Positions 35,940 to 44,758 are shown, numbered from the stretch's first letter. The stretch: DNA of 53,899 bases from Desulfococcaceae bacterium (GCA_030145385.1 JAQYVU010000021.1:1-53899), one strand, 5' to 3'. Notes: generated from the sequence alone by a model not told the origin. A program made the numbers and translations.

Positions 35940-36752
35940 TTGATCGAAAAGGAATCATTAAAGCAAAAGATTCTGGAACTGGTTTTAAATTCTGACAGAA
36001 AACTGTCCCAGCCTGCTATTGAAAATATATTATCTTCACAATTAAACATAAAACGAAAAGAAATTAGAAAGGCGCTTGTTGGACTGATTTCTGAAAGAGA
36101 ACTCGAATATACGTATATATTTGGCACTTCTTATGTTGAAAAATCTTTCAACCGGCCGGTAAAAATTTCATCATCCGTCATCGTAAAACCATATAATATG
36201 TCATATACCCCCGGCAATGCAGATATTGTCATCGATATTTTCCCGGGTGTTTCATTCGGATCCGGAGAACACCCCACCACCCGGATGTCGGTTCAGGGAA
36301 TTGAATATGCATTAAAAAACCAAAGACTGATTTCGGACTTTCATAATTCAACTGTTCTGGATATCGGCACAGGGTCCGGTATTCTGGCCATTACGGCCGT
36401 AAAACTCGGCATTCAAAACGGTATCGGTGTAGACACAGATCCCTGTTCCATCAGTGAAGCAAAAAAAAACGCACAAATCAACGGCCTTAAAAACAGAATC
36501 CGAATTTTAAAACCATCTGAACAACCCGATGCTGCATTTTCTTTCATAACCGCGAACCTGAGATTCCCGGATATTATGAATTTATTTCCGGTCATTTCAA
36601 AAAATACAAAAACCGGCGCACCGGTTGTATTGTCCGGCATACGGCCTGAAGAGATGAATGCCGTCATCGATCGCTATACGAAAGATAACTTTACATGCCT
36701 GTTAAAATCCGAAGAAAAAAACTGGTCGTGTATGGTTTTGCAAAAATCTTAA
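35940..36752 (+). CDS. PrmA-like methyltransferase with atypical N-terminal domain
   Basis: In this 270-residue protein, residues about 85-270 form a SAM-dependent methyltransferase of the PrmA (ribosomal protein L11 methyltransferase) type: the PrmA-like FGSGEHPTTRMSVQGIE, then VLDIGTGSGILAITAVKLG (SAM motif I, about 140-158), GVDTDPCSISEAKKNA and ITANLRFPDIM. The N-terminus (about 1-75) is helical with a winged-helix look, and is unlike the usual ferredoxin-like L11-binding domain of PrmA. The substrate may therefore differ. The start is TTG at 35940, with AAAAGGA about 11 bases upstream. surE follows at once, its ribosome binding site overlapping this stop codon. Confidence 0.8.
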   Translation: MIEKESLKQKILELVLNSDRKLSQPAIENILSSQLNIKRKEIRKALVGLISERELEYTYIFGTSYVEKSFNRPVKISSSVIVKPYNMSYTPGNADIVIDIFPGVSFGSGEHPTTRMSVQGIEYALKNQRLISDFHNSTVLDIGTGSGILAITAVKLGIQNGIGVDTDPCSISEAKKNAQINGLKNRIRILKPSEQPDAAFSFITANLRFPDIMNLFPVISKNTKTGAPVVLSGIRPEEMNAVIDRYTKDNFTCLLKSEEKNWSCMVLQKS

Positions 36753-36762
36753 GGTGTATCCC

Positions 36763-37446
36763 ATGAAAATCGTACTGACAAATGATGACGGGTATAACGA
36801 ACCTGGCCTGGACGCCTTGTATCAGGGGGTTTTGTCCATGGGAGAAGTTATTATTACAGCCCCTCGTGATCCGCAATCCTGTGCCGGCCACCGAGTGACA
36901 ATGAGAGACCCGCTAAGTGTTGAACAGGAATCAGACGCTCAATATATTGTGGATGGATCGCCGGCAGACTGTACACGTTTGGCCTTAAAACTTTTTTCCC
37001 CTTCTGCGGACTGGGTGATTGCCGGTATAAATCCCGGGGCCAACCTTGGAACAGATGTTTATCAATCCGGTACGGTTGCTGCTGCCCGGGAAGCAGCGAT
37101 TCTAGGATGTAAAGCAATTGCAATATCACAGTATATTGCACCTGAACAGAGAATCGACTGGAAAGTGACGGGTCAACAAGCATCAACAATACTTTCCATT
37201 GTGATGAAAATACCGCTGAATCCGGGGCAGTACTGGAATATCAACATGCCCCACCCGCTCGAGGAATCATCGAATCCTGAATATCAATGCTGCGGGCTAG
37301 ACACAAATCCCCATGCCTACACGTACAAAAATAATTCAGATTTATACCAGTATACAGGCATCATTCATAATCGTCCACGAACACCTGGAAAGGATGTTGA
37401 TGTCTGTTTTGGCGGTAAAATTTCCATTACACTTCTTGAAATCTAA
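36763..37446 (+). CDS. surE: 5'/3'-nucleotidase SurE
   Basis: SurE is a metal-dependent nucleotidase/exopolyphosphatase linked to stationary-phase survival. Marks seen: ILTNDDG-type start (IVLTNDDGYNEPGL), APRDPQSCAGHRVTM, VDGSPADCTRLAL and the INPGANLGTDVYQSGTVAAAREA block. About 227 residues, slightly shorter than many homologues. The ATG at 36763 is chosen because AAGGTG (36751-36756) lies 6 bases upstream; this sequence overlaps the stop of the methyltransferase gene, so the two are co-translated. Confidence 0.95.
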   Translation: MKIVLTNDDGYNEPGLDALYQGVLSMGEVIITAPRDPQSCAGHRVTMRDPLSVEQESDAQYIVDGSPADCTRLALKLFSPSADWVIAGINPGANLGTDVYQSGTVAAAREAAILGCKAIAISQYIAPEQRIDWKVTGQQASTILSIVMKIPLNPGQYWNINMPHPLEESSNPEYQCCGLDTNPHAYTYKNNSDLYQYTGIIHNRPRTPGKDVDVCFGGKISITLLEI

Positions 37447-37540
37447 AATATCAATTATGAAATATTAAAAAATTAATCCTGTGATCCAGTCGATTTTGCC
37501 GGATCAGATAAATACAGAGTACTGAAAGGACGACGATAAG

Positions 37541-38074
37541 ATGAGATTTTGTTCCAATTGCGGAAAACCTGTTGAACTGATTATTCCCGAAGATGATGAC
37601 CGCCCCAGGTATGTCTGTCATTCTTGTGAAATCGTACACTATCAGAATCCGAAATTAGTTGTCGGGTGCATTCCTGAATGGGACGACAGGATTCTGCTTT
37701 GCCGCCGGGACATCGAACCCCGGAAGGGTAAATGGACACTTCCCGCCGGATACCTTGAAAATGGTGAAACAGTTGAAGACGGTGCCAGGCGCGAAACTTT
37801 TGAAGAAACACGCGCTGTTGTTGAAAATCTTTCTCCTTATTTGATGTTTGACATTGCCCACATTAATCAGCTTTACCTGATGTTTCACTCCCGCTTAATT
37901 AATCCCGAATTTCAGGTCACCCCTGAAAGCTCGGAATTAAAACTTTTTCACGAAAACGAAATTCCCTGGGAAGAGATCGCCTTTAAGGTAATCGAAAAAA
38001 CATTAAAGCAATATTTCATAGACCGGACAACAGGCGCTTTCCCCTTCCGGATTCAGCAGATTGAACAACAATAA
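37541..38074 (+). CDS. NUDIX hydrolase with N-terminal zinc ribbon
   Basis: The 177-residue protein has an N-terminal zinc ribbon (CSNCGKP ... CHSCEIVHYQNPK, residues 4-36) and a NUDIX domain whose box reads GYLENGETVEDGARRETFEE followed by T (about 75-95). The usual Gly after the last Glu pair is replaced (EETRA). Zinc-ribbon NUDIX proteins typically cleave nucleoside-diphosphate derivatives such as ADP-ribose or NADH; the exact substrate is unknown. AAAGGAC precedes the ATG by 9 bases. It follows surE by 94 bases. Confidence 0.9.
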   Translation: MRFCSNCGKPVELIIPEDDDRPRYVCHSCEIVHYQNPKLVVGCIPEWDDRILLCRRDIEPRKGKWTLPAGYLENGETVEDGARRETFEETRAVVENLSPYLMFDIAHINQLYLMFHSRLINPEFQVTPESSELKLFHENEIPWEEIAFKVIEKTLKQYFIDRTTGAFPFRIQQIEQQ

Positions 38075-38077
38075 TCT

Positions 38078-38252
38078 TGACGACGTCGTAAAATGTCCTA
38101 TCTGCTGCGTTGTATATAAACCTTTTAACTTAGCCATCCTGAAGCTATTTACAGGACCATCAACCGTGATCCTTTTAGAAGTTATGGGCCAAAAAATCCA
38201 ATCCGTTTTATCGGTTTTCAACCAATCCGCTTTGACTTTTACATGTGAGTGC
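38078..38252. repeat. Degenerate palindromic repeat element (MITE-like), copy 1
   Basis: The left end, TGACGACGTCGTAAAATGTCC, followed by TCTGCTGCGTTGT, resembles the left end of the copy at 49008 (TTCGTAAAAAGTCC ... TCTGTGTTGCGC). The right end, near TTTGACTTTTACATG, is a weak complement. A 66-codon frame across it (38061-38261) is a product of the repeat, not a gene. Such dispersed palindromes are common in Desulfobacterales genomes. Confidence 0.5.
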
Positions 38253-38335
38253 ACTATTTAAAAAATCATTTCAGATTCCGAATGTCTGCATTCACACAAC
38301 AATAAAAATAAACAAATTTAATTCGGCAGGAAATA

Positions 38336-39037
38336 ATGAAACAAAAATTTATACAATGCGATGATGAGCGATGTGAATTGATTGCAGATGATTTTTTCAG
38401 CAATGCCTATGGGAAAACGAACCAAAGCCGTTTTAACAATGTGATTGCCGACGTTGTATACGTATACCCGGATGCGATTTTAATCGGCGCAATCTCTGCG
38501 GCAAAGTATATCCGTCACCCGGTCGAACCCAGAATAACGTATGATGTGGATATTCTCCTTTCCGAATCAGACTTTGACGCGTTTCTCAGCGATGAAATGC
38601 CGGTTTCAATCCAGGAAAAACTTGAAACTTATTTTGCAGATTCCGATTCGGCAATGCACAGCATGAAACACCGCCAAACCGGGATTTATGTCGATTTCCT
38701 GTCTGTGCAAAGCAAGGCCATCAAAAAAAAAATCATCCGATATATATTAAATAACCGGAAACAGACCACCAACATTCTCAAAGTCGGCGATGCACATATT
38801 GAAATTGTAAAACCCGAGATCCTGATTGCATTGAAGTTACACCGCTACAATAAAAACCCGAACACGGAAAAAGGATTGTCCGATCGTCTGGATATAATCA
38901 AAATTTTAAAAACTTTGTGCGCAAACTGCATCACTTTCGAAATTTCTGAAATACAGGAACGACTAACAAAAGCGGAGTTCAAACGTTATAACCAGATTGC
39001 CGCAAATGTAGAATGTGAAATGACTTGCGAAAAATAA
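38336..39037 (+). CDS. Nucleotidyltransferase-like protein (AbiEii-like fold)
   Basis: In this 233-residue protein, residues about 45-85 read AILIGAISAAKYIRHPVEPR then ITYDVDILLSESDFDAFL: a GA-x(n)-R-x-T-x-D-V/I-D pattern typical of MNT/AbiEii-type nucleotidyltransferases, with Asp pair D-x-D for metal. A third acidic position is plausible in GIYVDFLSV (about 120). The C-terminal half is helical (PEILIALKLHRY...LSDRLDIIKILK), like AbiEii relatives. GGCAGG lies before the ATG. A DEDDh exonuclease gene follows 10 bases later, so the two form an operon. The function could be tRNA or nucleotide modification, or a toxin or defence role; none is proven. Confidence 0.72.
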   Translation: MKQKFIQCDDERCELIADDFFSNAYGKTNQSRFNNVIADVVYVYPDAILIGAISAAKYIRHPVEPRITYDVDILLSESDFDAFLSDEMPVSIQEKLETYFADSDSAMHSMKHRQTGIYVDFLSVQSKAIKKKIIRYILNNRKQTTNILKVGDAHIEIVKPEILIALKLHRYNKNPNTEKGLSDRLDIIKILKTLCANCITFEISEIQERLTKAEFKRYNQIAANVECEMTCEK

Positions 39038-39047
39038 AAGGACAACC

Positions 39048-39563
39048 ATGTACATCATTGATTTTGAGGCATCCGGCTTAAGCAAGTCTTCATATCCCAT
39101 TGAGGTCGCGTGGGGGGACAGCATGAAGACAGTGACATCATATCTGCTGAATCCGGAAAAAATGGATGACTGGACGGACTGGAATCTTAAAAGCTTCGAA
39201 TTCCATGGCATACCCAGGGACGATCTTGTAAAAAAAGGGAAAGATCCCCGGCGGGTCGCCAGTCACATGATTGACGAACTTGCCGGAAAAACAGTCTATT
39301 CTGATGAACCGAAATTTGACAATATGTGGAAGGATCGCCTGCTCATTGATTCCGGCTATGACCCGGCACTGATTCGCATAAAAAATTTAAAATATTTTTT
39401 AAATAAAATGATAAAAATCCATTCTCCCGGCAAAAGATTCGTTGATCTTTTTCAGGAATTTTCAACAAAAAAATCAACTTGTCACCGGGCCGATTCGGAC
39501 GTCATCTGGTTGTTTAAATTTGTCGAATTTGTCAAAGATTTATATTCCAAAAGTCCAAATTAA
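39048..39563 (+). CDS. DEDDh-family 3'-5' exonuclease
   Basis: The compact 171-residue exonuclease has the metal-binding acids in order: motif I IDFEASGL (residues 4-11), motif II VYSDEPKFDNMW (about 85-96) and motif III CHRADSDV (about 144-151), with the His of the DEDDh class. Its small size means a bare catalytic domain, like oligoribonuclease or RNase T relatives. AAAGGAC lies 4 bases from the ATG. It is co-transcribed with the nucleotidyltransferase gene and convergent with rapA. Its substrate, DNA or RNA, is not deducible. Confidence 0.85.
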   Translation: MYIIDFEASGLSKSSYPIEVAWGDSMKTVTSYLLNPEKMDDWTDWNLKSFEFHGIPRDDLVKKGKDPRRVASHMIDELAGKTVYSDEPKFDNMWKDRLLIDSGYDPALIRIKNLKYFLNKMIKIHSPGKRFVDLFQEFSTKKSTCHRADSDVIWLFKFVEFVKDLYSKSPN

Positions 39564-39654
39564 CTTACCGGATCCTGTTAAAGTGAAAGTTCGCCGACCG
39601 ATTAAAAACTGTTACTGGGTGGTGCCGAATAAGTTTCTGGCCGGAGAATACCCC

Positions 39655-42477
39655 TTAGCCCATCAAAACAACCCGAAGCGCATCCAATCGGAATCTTGCT
39701 CGACGAACATGGTTGAGCAGCGCCTGCTTTTCATTTTCCATGATCTCAATTTCATCATTCCGGATCGCAGGATTAACCTTTTGCAGCTCTTTTAACCGCC
39801 GGATTTCCGCCCCCATGACAGTTTCAATTTCAGCCACAGCGGACTCGACCACCGGCGGTGCAGAAGTTTCAGCAATTACCGCAGTGGTGTTTACCATTTC
39901 CGGAAGAAAAATCTCCGTGATTTCCCTGTTTTCCACCAGCCAGGAACCGGAAAAATTTTCCAGCTTTTCTTCAAACAGGGAAAACGGATAATCTTCGGAT
40001 ACAACATTGGCTGAACTATCCACAACAATGCGCAGGGGCATTGGCGGCAGGAATCGCTCGATGTTCAATTCTGACGGCGCAATACATTCGAGGACAAATA
40101 CCGCTTCGAGAAGAATGCCCTGCTTTCCTGAATCATTTAACATAGCAAGGCAGCTGATGCCCTTCTCCGTACCCAGAAGCATTTCCATGGCACCAATAAC
40201 CATGGGATGATCCCAGCTCAAAAAATCGATTTCGCCCCGAATACAAGCCTTGGATCGGTCAAAAGTCACCACCCGTTTGCTTTCTCCTAAGGCGGGTACC
40301 GGAAATTCAGAACCGATAAGGTCATTATAATGCAATCGCCAGGTGCGGTCTGAAATCTCGTCTGTGCGGATCCTGTAATGATCAAACATTTTCAGCATAA
40401 AAAAATCCAGGTCCCGGCTTTGATCAATTGCCGTAATTGTATCTGTCAGTTTTTTTGCTTTTCCCGCGTGAAATGAATTCAGTTCAAGTATACGATTACG
40501 GCCTTTTTCAAACTGTTCGGAAAGATCTCTTCGGAAACTTTGGGTGCTGCTGATCAAAGAAGATATATCCGATTCAGAAGATTTGTCATTTTCGATTTTC
40601 TCAATCAGCAAGTCCGCAACCTGTGGACCGAATTTTTTGTACAGATGGTGGATTCCGTTGATATTGTTTTCAAAAATTTCAAGCCCGCAACTATACCAGT
40701 TCACCAGGATTTCCCATGCGCTGTCCTTAATATACGGGATGTGAATATAAATGTCGCGGGTCTGCCCGATCCTGTCCAGACGGCCCACGCGCTGCTCCAG
40801 CAGTTCAGGATTTAAGGGGAGATCAAACATCACCATGTGATGGGCAAACTGAAAATTTCGGCCCTCGCTGCCGATTTCAGAACAGATCATGATCTGGGCG
40901 CCCGTGTCATCGGAAAACCATGCCGCATTTCTATCCCGCTGAATCAGGGACATGTTTTCGTTAAACAGCGCGATTTTAACATTAACATGTTTTTTAACAG
41001 CCGCTTCAATGGCCATGGACTTTTCAGGGGACCGGCAAATCACCAGGATTTTTTTACCGGCTAACTTTTTTTGAAGATCAACCAGAAACAGAATCCGGGA
41101 ATCAAGGGTGTAATCAACGGTGACAGAATTTTTATCAGCCTGTAATTCCATTAACAATTCAAGATCTGCCTGCCGGATATTTGCAGGCGTTGCATCAAGG
41201 GGAGACAATTTTTCAATACGCCGGGGAGACCAGTGAATAGCGGCACGGGTATTTCTGAAGATCACGCGTCCTGTTCCCTGCCGGTCCAGGATTTCCGCAA
41301 CAATTTTTTTTCGGCTGCTTTCGCAGCCTCTCACAAGGGTGTAAAAACGTTGTTTGTCTTCTGCTAACCTGAACCCTGAAATCGATGCAGCCTTTTCAAA
41401 GTCTATATTTTCAATTTTACCGCTGTTGATCTGATCGATGAGCCCGGCTATTTTATGGTAGTTTTCGGCATGCTGCAAAAACGCATCAAAATCATGATAC
41501 CGGGCCGGATCAAGAAGTTTAAGACGGGCAAAATGACTGCGTTCCCCCATCTGATCAGGTGTTGCGGTTAACAGCATCATCCCGGAAGAAGCTTGTCCAA
41601 GGGATGCAATAAATCGGTACGCCGGACTGTTTTCCACAACATGGTGCGCCTCATCCACCACCAGCATATCCCACCCGGCATTCAGCGCCTGCTGCTTCCG
41701 CCGGTTATTCGTAAAAAAACCCATACTGCAAATACCCAGCTGGTAATCTTGTAAGGGATTGATACCGGGATCCTGTTTTTCGGCAGATCGGCAAAAAGAC
41801 TCATCAAATATTCTGAAAACAAGGTTAAAACGCCGCCAGAGCTCAACAAACCATTGATGGACCAGAGAATCCGGCACAATGATGAGTACCCGGCTGATTC
41901 TTTCAAAACCCAGAAGACGATGCAGAATTAAACCGGCTTCGATGGTTTTTCCCAGCCCGACTTCGTCAGAAAGAAGAACCCGGGGAGCATTCCGGGCGGC
42001 GACTTCCGATGCAATATAAAACTGATGTCCGATCAGGTCAACACGGCCACCCACAAACCCGCGGACAGGTGATTTTTTCAACCGGGCCGTCAAATTGAGT
42101 GTATCAAATCGGAGATTGAAGATTTCGTTTGAATCCACCAGCCCGTTACTCAACCGCTCTTTTGGTGTTGAAAAACTGATGGTATCGCAAATATCATATT
42201 CCGGGATCTCACAACCGTTTCCGCTATAAATCAACAGACCGTTGATTTCTCGAACAATTTCTATACGTACTTTGATCTCATCCCGGGACATGATTTCATC
42301 TCCGGGCCTGAATTTGACTCTTTTTAAAGGGGCGTTTGCGGTCGCATACTGCCGTTGATCCTGGCTCCCAAAGAAGCTGACACAGGTTATACGCTGTTCA
42401 GCAACCTCAATGGTCCCAAGCCCCAACTCCGGTTCCATCTCACTGATCCAACGCTGCCCGGTTACATATTTATGCAT
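39655..42477 (-). CDS. rapA: RNA polymerase-associated SNF2-type ATPase RapA (HepA)
   Basis: RapA binds RNA polymerase and recycles stalled or post-termination complexes. About 940 residues (E. coli 968). The N-terminal Tudor-like region begins YVTGQRWISEMEPELGLGTI; the ATPase core shows DEVGLGKTIEAGLIL (Walker A), VVDEAHHVVE (DEAH), LLTATPDQMGER and, in lobe 2, SEIGSEGRNFQFAHHMV followed by EQRVGRLDRIGQ. The C-terminal coiled tail is retained. The start is ATG 42477, with GGAG 8 bases upstream; a TTG directly before it would add one residue. No partner gene on the same strand. Confidence 0.95.
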   Translation of the reverse strand: MHKYVTGQRWISEMEPELGLGTIEVAEQRITCVSFFGSQDQRQYATANAPLKRVKFRPGDEIMSRDEIKVRIEIVREINGLLIYSGNGCEIPEYDICDTISFSTPKERLSNGLVDSNEIFNLRFDTLNLTARLKKSPVRGFVGGRVDLIGHQFYIASEVAARNAPRVLLSDEVGLGKTIEAGLILHRLLGFERISRVLIIVPDSLVHQWFVELWRRFNLVFRIFDESFCRSAEKQDPGINPLQDYQLGICSMGFFTNNRRKQQALNAGWDMLVVDEAHHVVENSPAYRFIASLGQASSGMMLLTATPDQMGERSHFARLKLLDPARYHDFDAFLQHAENYHKIAGLIDQINSGKIENIDFEKAASISGFRLAEDKQRFYTLVRGCESSRKKIVAEILDRQGTGRVIFRNTRAAIHWSPRRIEKLSPLDATPANIRQADLELLMELQADKNSVTVDYTLDSRILFLVDLQKKLAGKKILVICRSPEKSMAIEAAVKKHVNVKIALFNENMSLIQRDRNAAWFSDDTGAQIMICSEIGSEGRNFQFAHHMVMFDLPLNPELLEQRVGRLDRIGQTRDIYIHIPYIKDSAWEILVNWYSCGLEIFENNINGIHHLYKKFGPQVADLLIEKIENDKSSESDISSLISSTQSFRRDLSEQFEKGRNRILELNSFHAGKAKKLTDTITAIDQSRDLDFFMLKMFDHYRIRTDEISDRTWRLHYNDLIGSEFPVPALGESKRVVTFDRSKACIRGEIDFLSWDHPMVIGAMEMLLGTEKGISCLAMLNDSGKQGILLEAVFVLECIAPSELNIERFLPPMPLRIVVDSSANVVSEDYPFSLFEEKLENFSGSWLVENREITEIFLPEMVNTTAVIAETSAPPVVESAVAEIETVMGAEIRRLKELQKVNPAIRNDEIEIMENEKQALLNHVRRARFRLDALRVVLMG

Positions 42478-42751
42478 CAAGGATACTCCATATAAAAATA
42501 AAATTTATCCAGCCACATATAATACAGCCGAATTAAAAAATAACAATGCAGACACTGAATTTAAGATTGAATGGGCGTAAAAAAATATTAAAAATTCGAT
42601 AATCAGTGCATCCGATGAAACACTGCGCCAACATAAAACCGCCTGAAGATTCTATTTTCGCACTTCTTGCCTAAAATTACCGGTAATGATACAGTTTATT
42701 TTAAAATTTTATTGCCAAAGCGAATTATTCTCATTGCCGGGACATGACTTT

Positions 42752-43119
42752 ATGAACAAAACATACGATATTGAATATGAATTTCGCCTGGCAGATGACA
42801 TATTCTAAAACCTCTGGCCCGTTTTCACCTTCCGTTTGCTACCACCGAAGAAGCCATTATCCGATCGACTTCTTTTTTCCTGATGCGTCAGTTCTTTGAA
42901 TGCCAAAACGGTAATTCATCGGATATCAACCTGAAAGGACTGAATGAATATTATACGGAAATTCAGCTTGTCAATGCAAGAATCCTGGCACGGATTAATG
43001 TAATCCCTCCCAAAGATGCGGACCGAAACGCAATTATTATCCTAAACTCCATGGCGGAACTAATGGGCATAGCATTTGTAAACAGCTTAAATTACTTTAA
43101 GCATTTCTTTCGTACTTAA
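42752..43119 (+). pseudogene. DUF6901-like conserved protein, deleted internally
   Basis: An ATG at 42752 begins MNKTYDIEYEFRLADDIF and then hits a stop. One base out of frame the sequence continues LKPLARFHLPFATTEEAIIR ... FFLMRQFFECQNG ... LKGLNEYYTEIQLVNARILARI ... ADRNAIIILNSMAELM to a stop at 43119. These two parts match, from memory, the start and the end of a roughly 230-residue family frequent in Desulfobacterales (I believe DUF6901), whose middle is missing here. About 110 residues have been lost and the join is out of frame. Family name is recollection, not a search. Confidence 0.7.
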
Positions 43120-43247
43120 TTTGATGAGCAACACATCAAAAACTAAACTTGATAAAACAATCAATCTATGCATATTAGTAAAAATGTATAATTAAATGGT
43201 GGTAACACTGGATACTCAAACCGATAATAATAAAAGGAGTTTTGGTT

Positions 43248-43712
43248 ATGAAAAAAAAGTATTTCCTGTATCTTGCTTCAATTTTGATGTTCAGTTTTCT
43301 TTTTACCGGTTCAGCCCTTGCAGCTTCACAACAACAAGTTGTAATACCTTATGCGGTGGAGAACAGTAGATGGTGGACAGGCATCGCCGTTAATAATGAA
43401 ACCGATGAAATTATGAACTGCTATTTGAGTATTTATGCTGAAGATGGGACGCTCATTGATAGTGACTGCTTCACGGTTGAGCCCAAAGCCATTTATGCCG
43501 ATTCTTTGGATAATTTTGTAACCGAAACAGTTGAAGGACGAGTATCCATATATATCCGAACCAACTTTTTAGCCGGATGGACATCGCCCTTTTCGGTAAC
43601 CATGTTTATGGGAAATGACAAATCAGGGTTCGGGATGCAAACATTCCAGTCTCAGGATTATGAGGCTATAGCGGTGATCTGTAACTCTATTATACTCCCA
43701 ACCCTTCCATAA
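43248..43712 (+). CDS. Small secreted protein of unknown function
   Basis: The 154-residue protein starts with a Sec signal peptide (KKKYFLYLASILMFSFLFTG, cleavage near SALAA). The mature part begins QQQVVIPYAVENSRWWTGIA and is rich in beta-type sequence with aromatic residues and three Cys, suggesting a small beta-sandwich. Not recognised beyond that. The start is ATG 43248, with AAGGAG 8 bases upstream; an in-frame TTG 6 bases earlier is less likely. A clear terminator follows. Confidence 0.75.
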   Translation: MKKKYFLYLASILMFSFLFTGSALAASQQQVVIPYAVENSRWWTGIAVNNETDEIMNCYLSIYAEDGTLIDSDCFTVEPKAIYADSLDNFVTETVEGRVSIYIRTNFLAGWTSPFSVTMFMGNDKSGFGMQTFQSQDYEAIAVICNSIILPTLP

Positions 43713-43735
43713 ACTGAAAATTCATTTGTTGCATT

Positions 43736-43787
43736 GCCACCGGGTAATAAATATTAAATTAAATTATTATTATCTGGTGGCTTTTTA
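43736..43787 (+). terminator. Terminator after the small secreted protein
   Basis: GCCACC (43736-43741) pairs with GGTGGC (43776-43781), and the flanking GGGTAATAA/TTATTATC extend the stem; TTTTTATT follows. Confidence 0.85.
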
Positions 43788-43859
43788 TTATCCAGCCTGT
43801 ATTCAAACATTTTCATATATTCAAATCGCCTGCACAAAATTTTATTTACGAACCCGCCC

Positions 43860-44134
43860 GTCCGCATTACTTGAATTTTGCAGGTGCAATTCTAAAATCG
43901 TATATTGCCACGGTCAACGCATATAAATGAACAGAATGCGGCATATGCGCCGAAATATGTCCAATGGAGGCGATTGTGCTGAATAGTGAATTTACGGAAA
44001 TTGAAGAAATAAAATGCATTGGCTGCGGTGTATGTGCCTGTCACTGCCCGACAGAAAAAATTCGCCTGGATCGAACCGGAAACAGGGAAGTGTTTGTCGC
44101 TCCTCTTAAAAAAGCATCAAACATAATTTATTGA
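43860..44134 (+). pseudogene. 2[4Fe-4S] ferredoxin-like gene with in-frame TGA at a cluster cysteine
   Basis: One plus-strand frame reads YLNFAGAILKSYIATVNAYK, then TGA (43928-43930), TECGICAEICPMEAIVLN, then EEIKCIGCGVCACHCPTEKI and a tail to the stop at 44134. It is a two-cluster ferredoxin with spacing CxxCxxCxxxCP twice, where TGA occupies the first Cys of the first motif. No start codon or ribosome binding site supports the upstream part. An ATG at 43964 or a GTG at 43976 (GGAGG 5 bases upstream) could still make a single-cluster protein of 52-56 residues. A decayed gene is most likely; selenocysteine is a weaker alternative. The upstream limit is uncertain. Confidence 0.68.
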
Positions 44135-44458
44135 CCTGATACTGTTTCCAGCTCAAGGAATGAATCCTTAAACAATATACTTTAAATATTCAAGTAATTA
44201 CACTAATTCTTTTTTGATTGACATTATAGCATTCTTTTCTTATTTTAAATGTAGTTGGGGCCAGTCAACACCGTTGCTCGCTTTAATCAGATTCCTTCGA
44301 TGAATAACACATCTGAAATATTTCATTTCACCCTCCGGTTTCACTTCTACACCACAACTTAACGGTCCGTTTTATACCGCAAACACTTAAATATTTATCA
44401 CAAAACAGGTGTTTAAGGTCGGTGTAAAATATTCTTTATAAATAATAGGGAGAAGAAA
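44135..44458. other. Intergenic region, about 325 bases
   Basis: AT-rich spacer between the ferredoxin remnant and the 99-residue gene. No promoter pair, RNA gene or further coding remnant was recognised. Confidence 0.35.
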
Positions 44459-44758
44459 ATGATTATTATAACCATAACATCCTATCCCACGGAGAGTGCC
44501 ACAGAAATTGGAAAACGATTTGTAAATTTCCCCCCTTTGCCGGATTTTGTGACCATGAAAGGTCCTTTTGTCAGCAGCGTCATAGATGAAGGGATCAAGG
44601 GAATCACCATTTATGAATTTGATGAATCCAGATATGGAGAAGTCTACAGAATAATTACCGACCGAATATCAAAATTTTTGGGCGTGCCGGGTTTTACCTA
44701 TTCTGTAAATCACTGGATGGAAGCCAAAGATGCGCTGGCGCTGGTTGGTTTGGAATAA
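44459..44758 (+). CDS. Conserved-looking hypothetical protein, 99 residues
   Basis: Starts MIIITITSYPTESATEIGKR and contains FPPLPDFVTMKGPFVSS and GIKGITIYEFDESRYGEVYR. The pattern of alternating beta strands and helices suggests a small ferredoxin-like or ABM-like fold, but I cannot name a family. GGGAG with correct spacing precedes the ATG, which supports expression. No membrane segment or Cys cluster. Confidence 0.65.
   Translation: MIIITITSYPTESATEIGKRFVNFPPLPDFVTMKGPFVSSVIDEGIKGITIYEFDESRYGEVYRIITDRISKFLGVPGFTYSVNHWMEAKDALALVGLE

Noticed and set aside
38061-38261. 66-codon open frame after the NUDIX gene
   Set aside because: It coincides with a palindromic repeat element, overlaps the NUDIX stop codon and has no recognisable sequence.
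39655-42477. Reading the SNF2 ATPase next to the nuclease pair as an antiphage helicase-nuclease system
   Set aside because: The sequence fits housekeeping RapA along its whole length, and it is convergent, not co-transcribed, with the exonuclease.
43726-43926. 66-codon open frame after the small secreted protein
   Set aside because: It starts next to a terminator stem and runs in a different frame from the ferredoxin remnant; the composition is random-looking.
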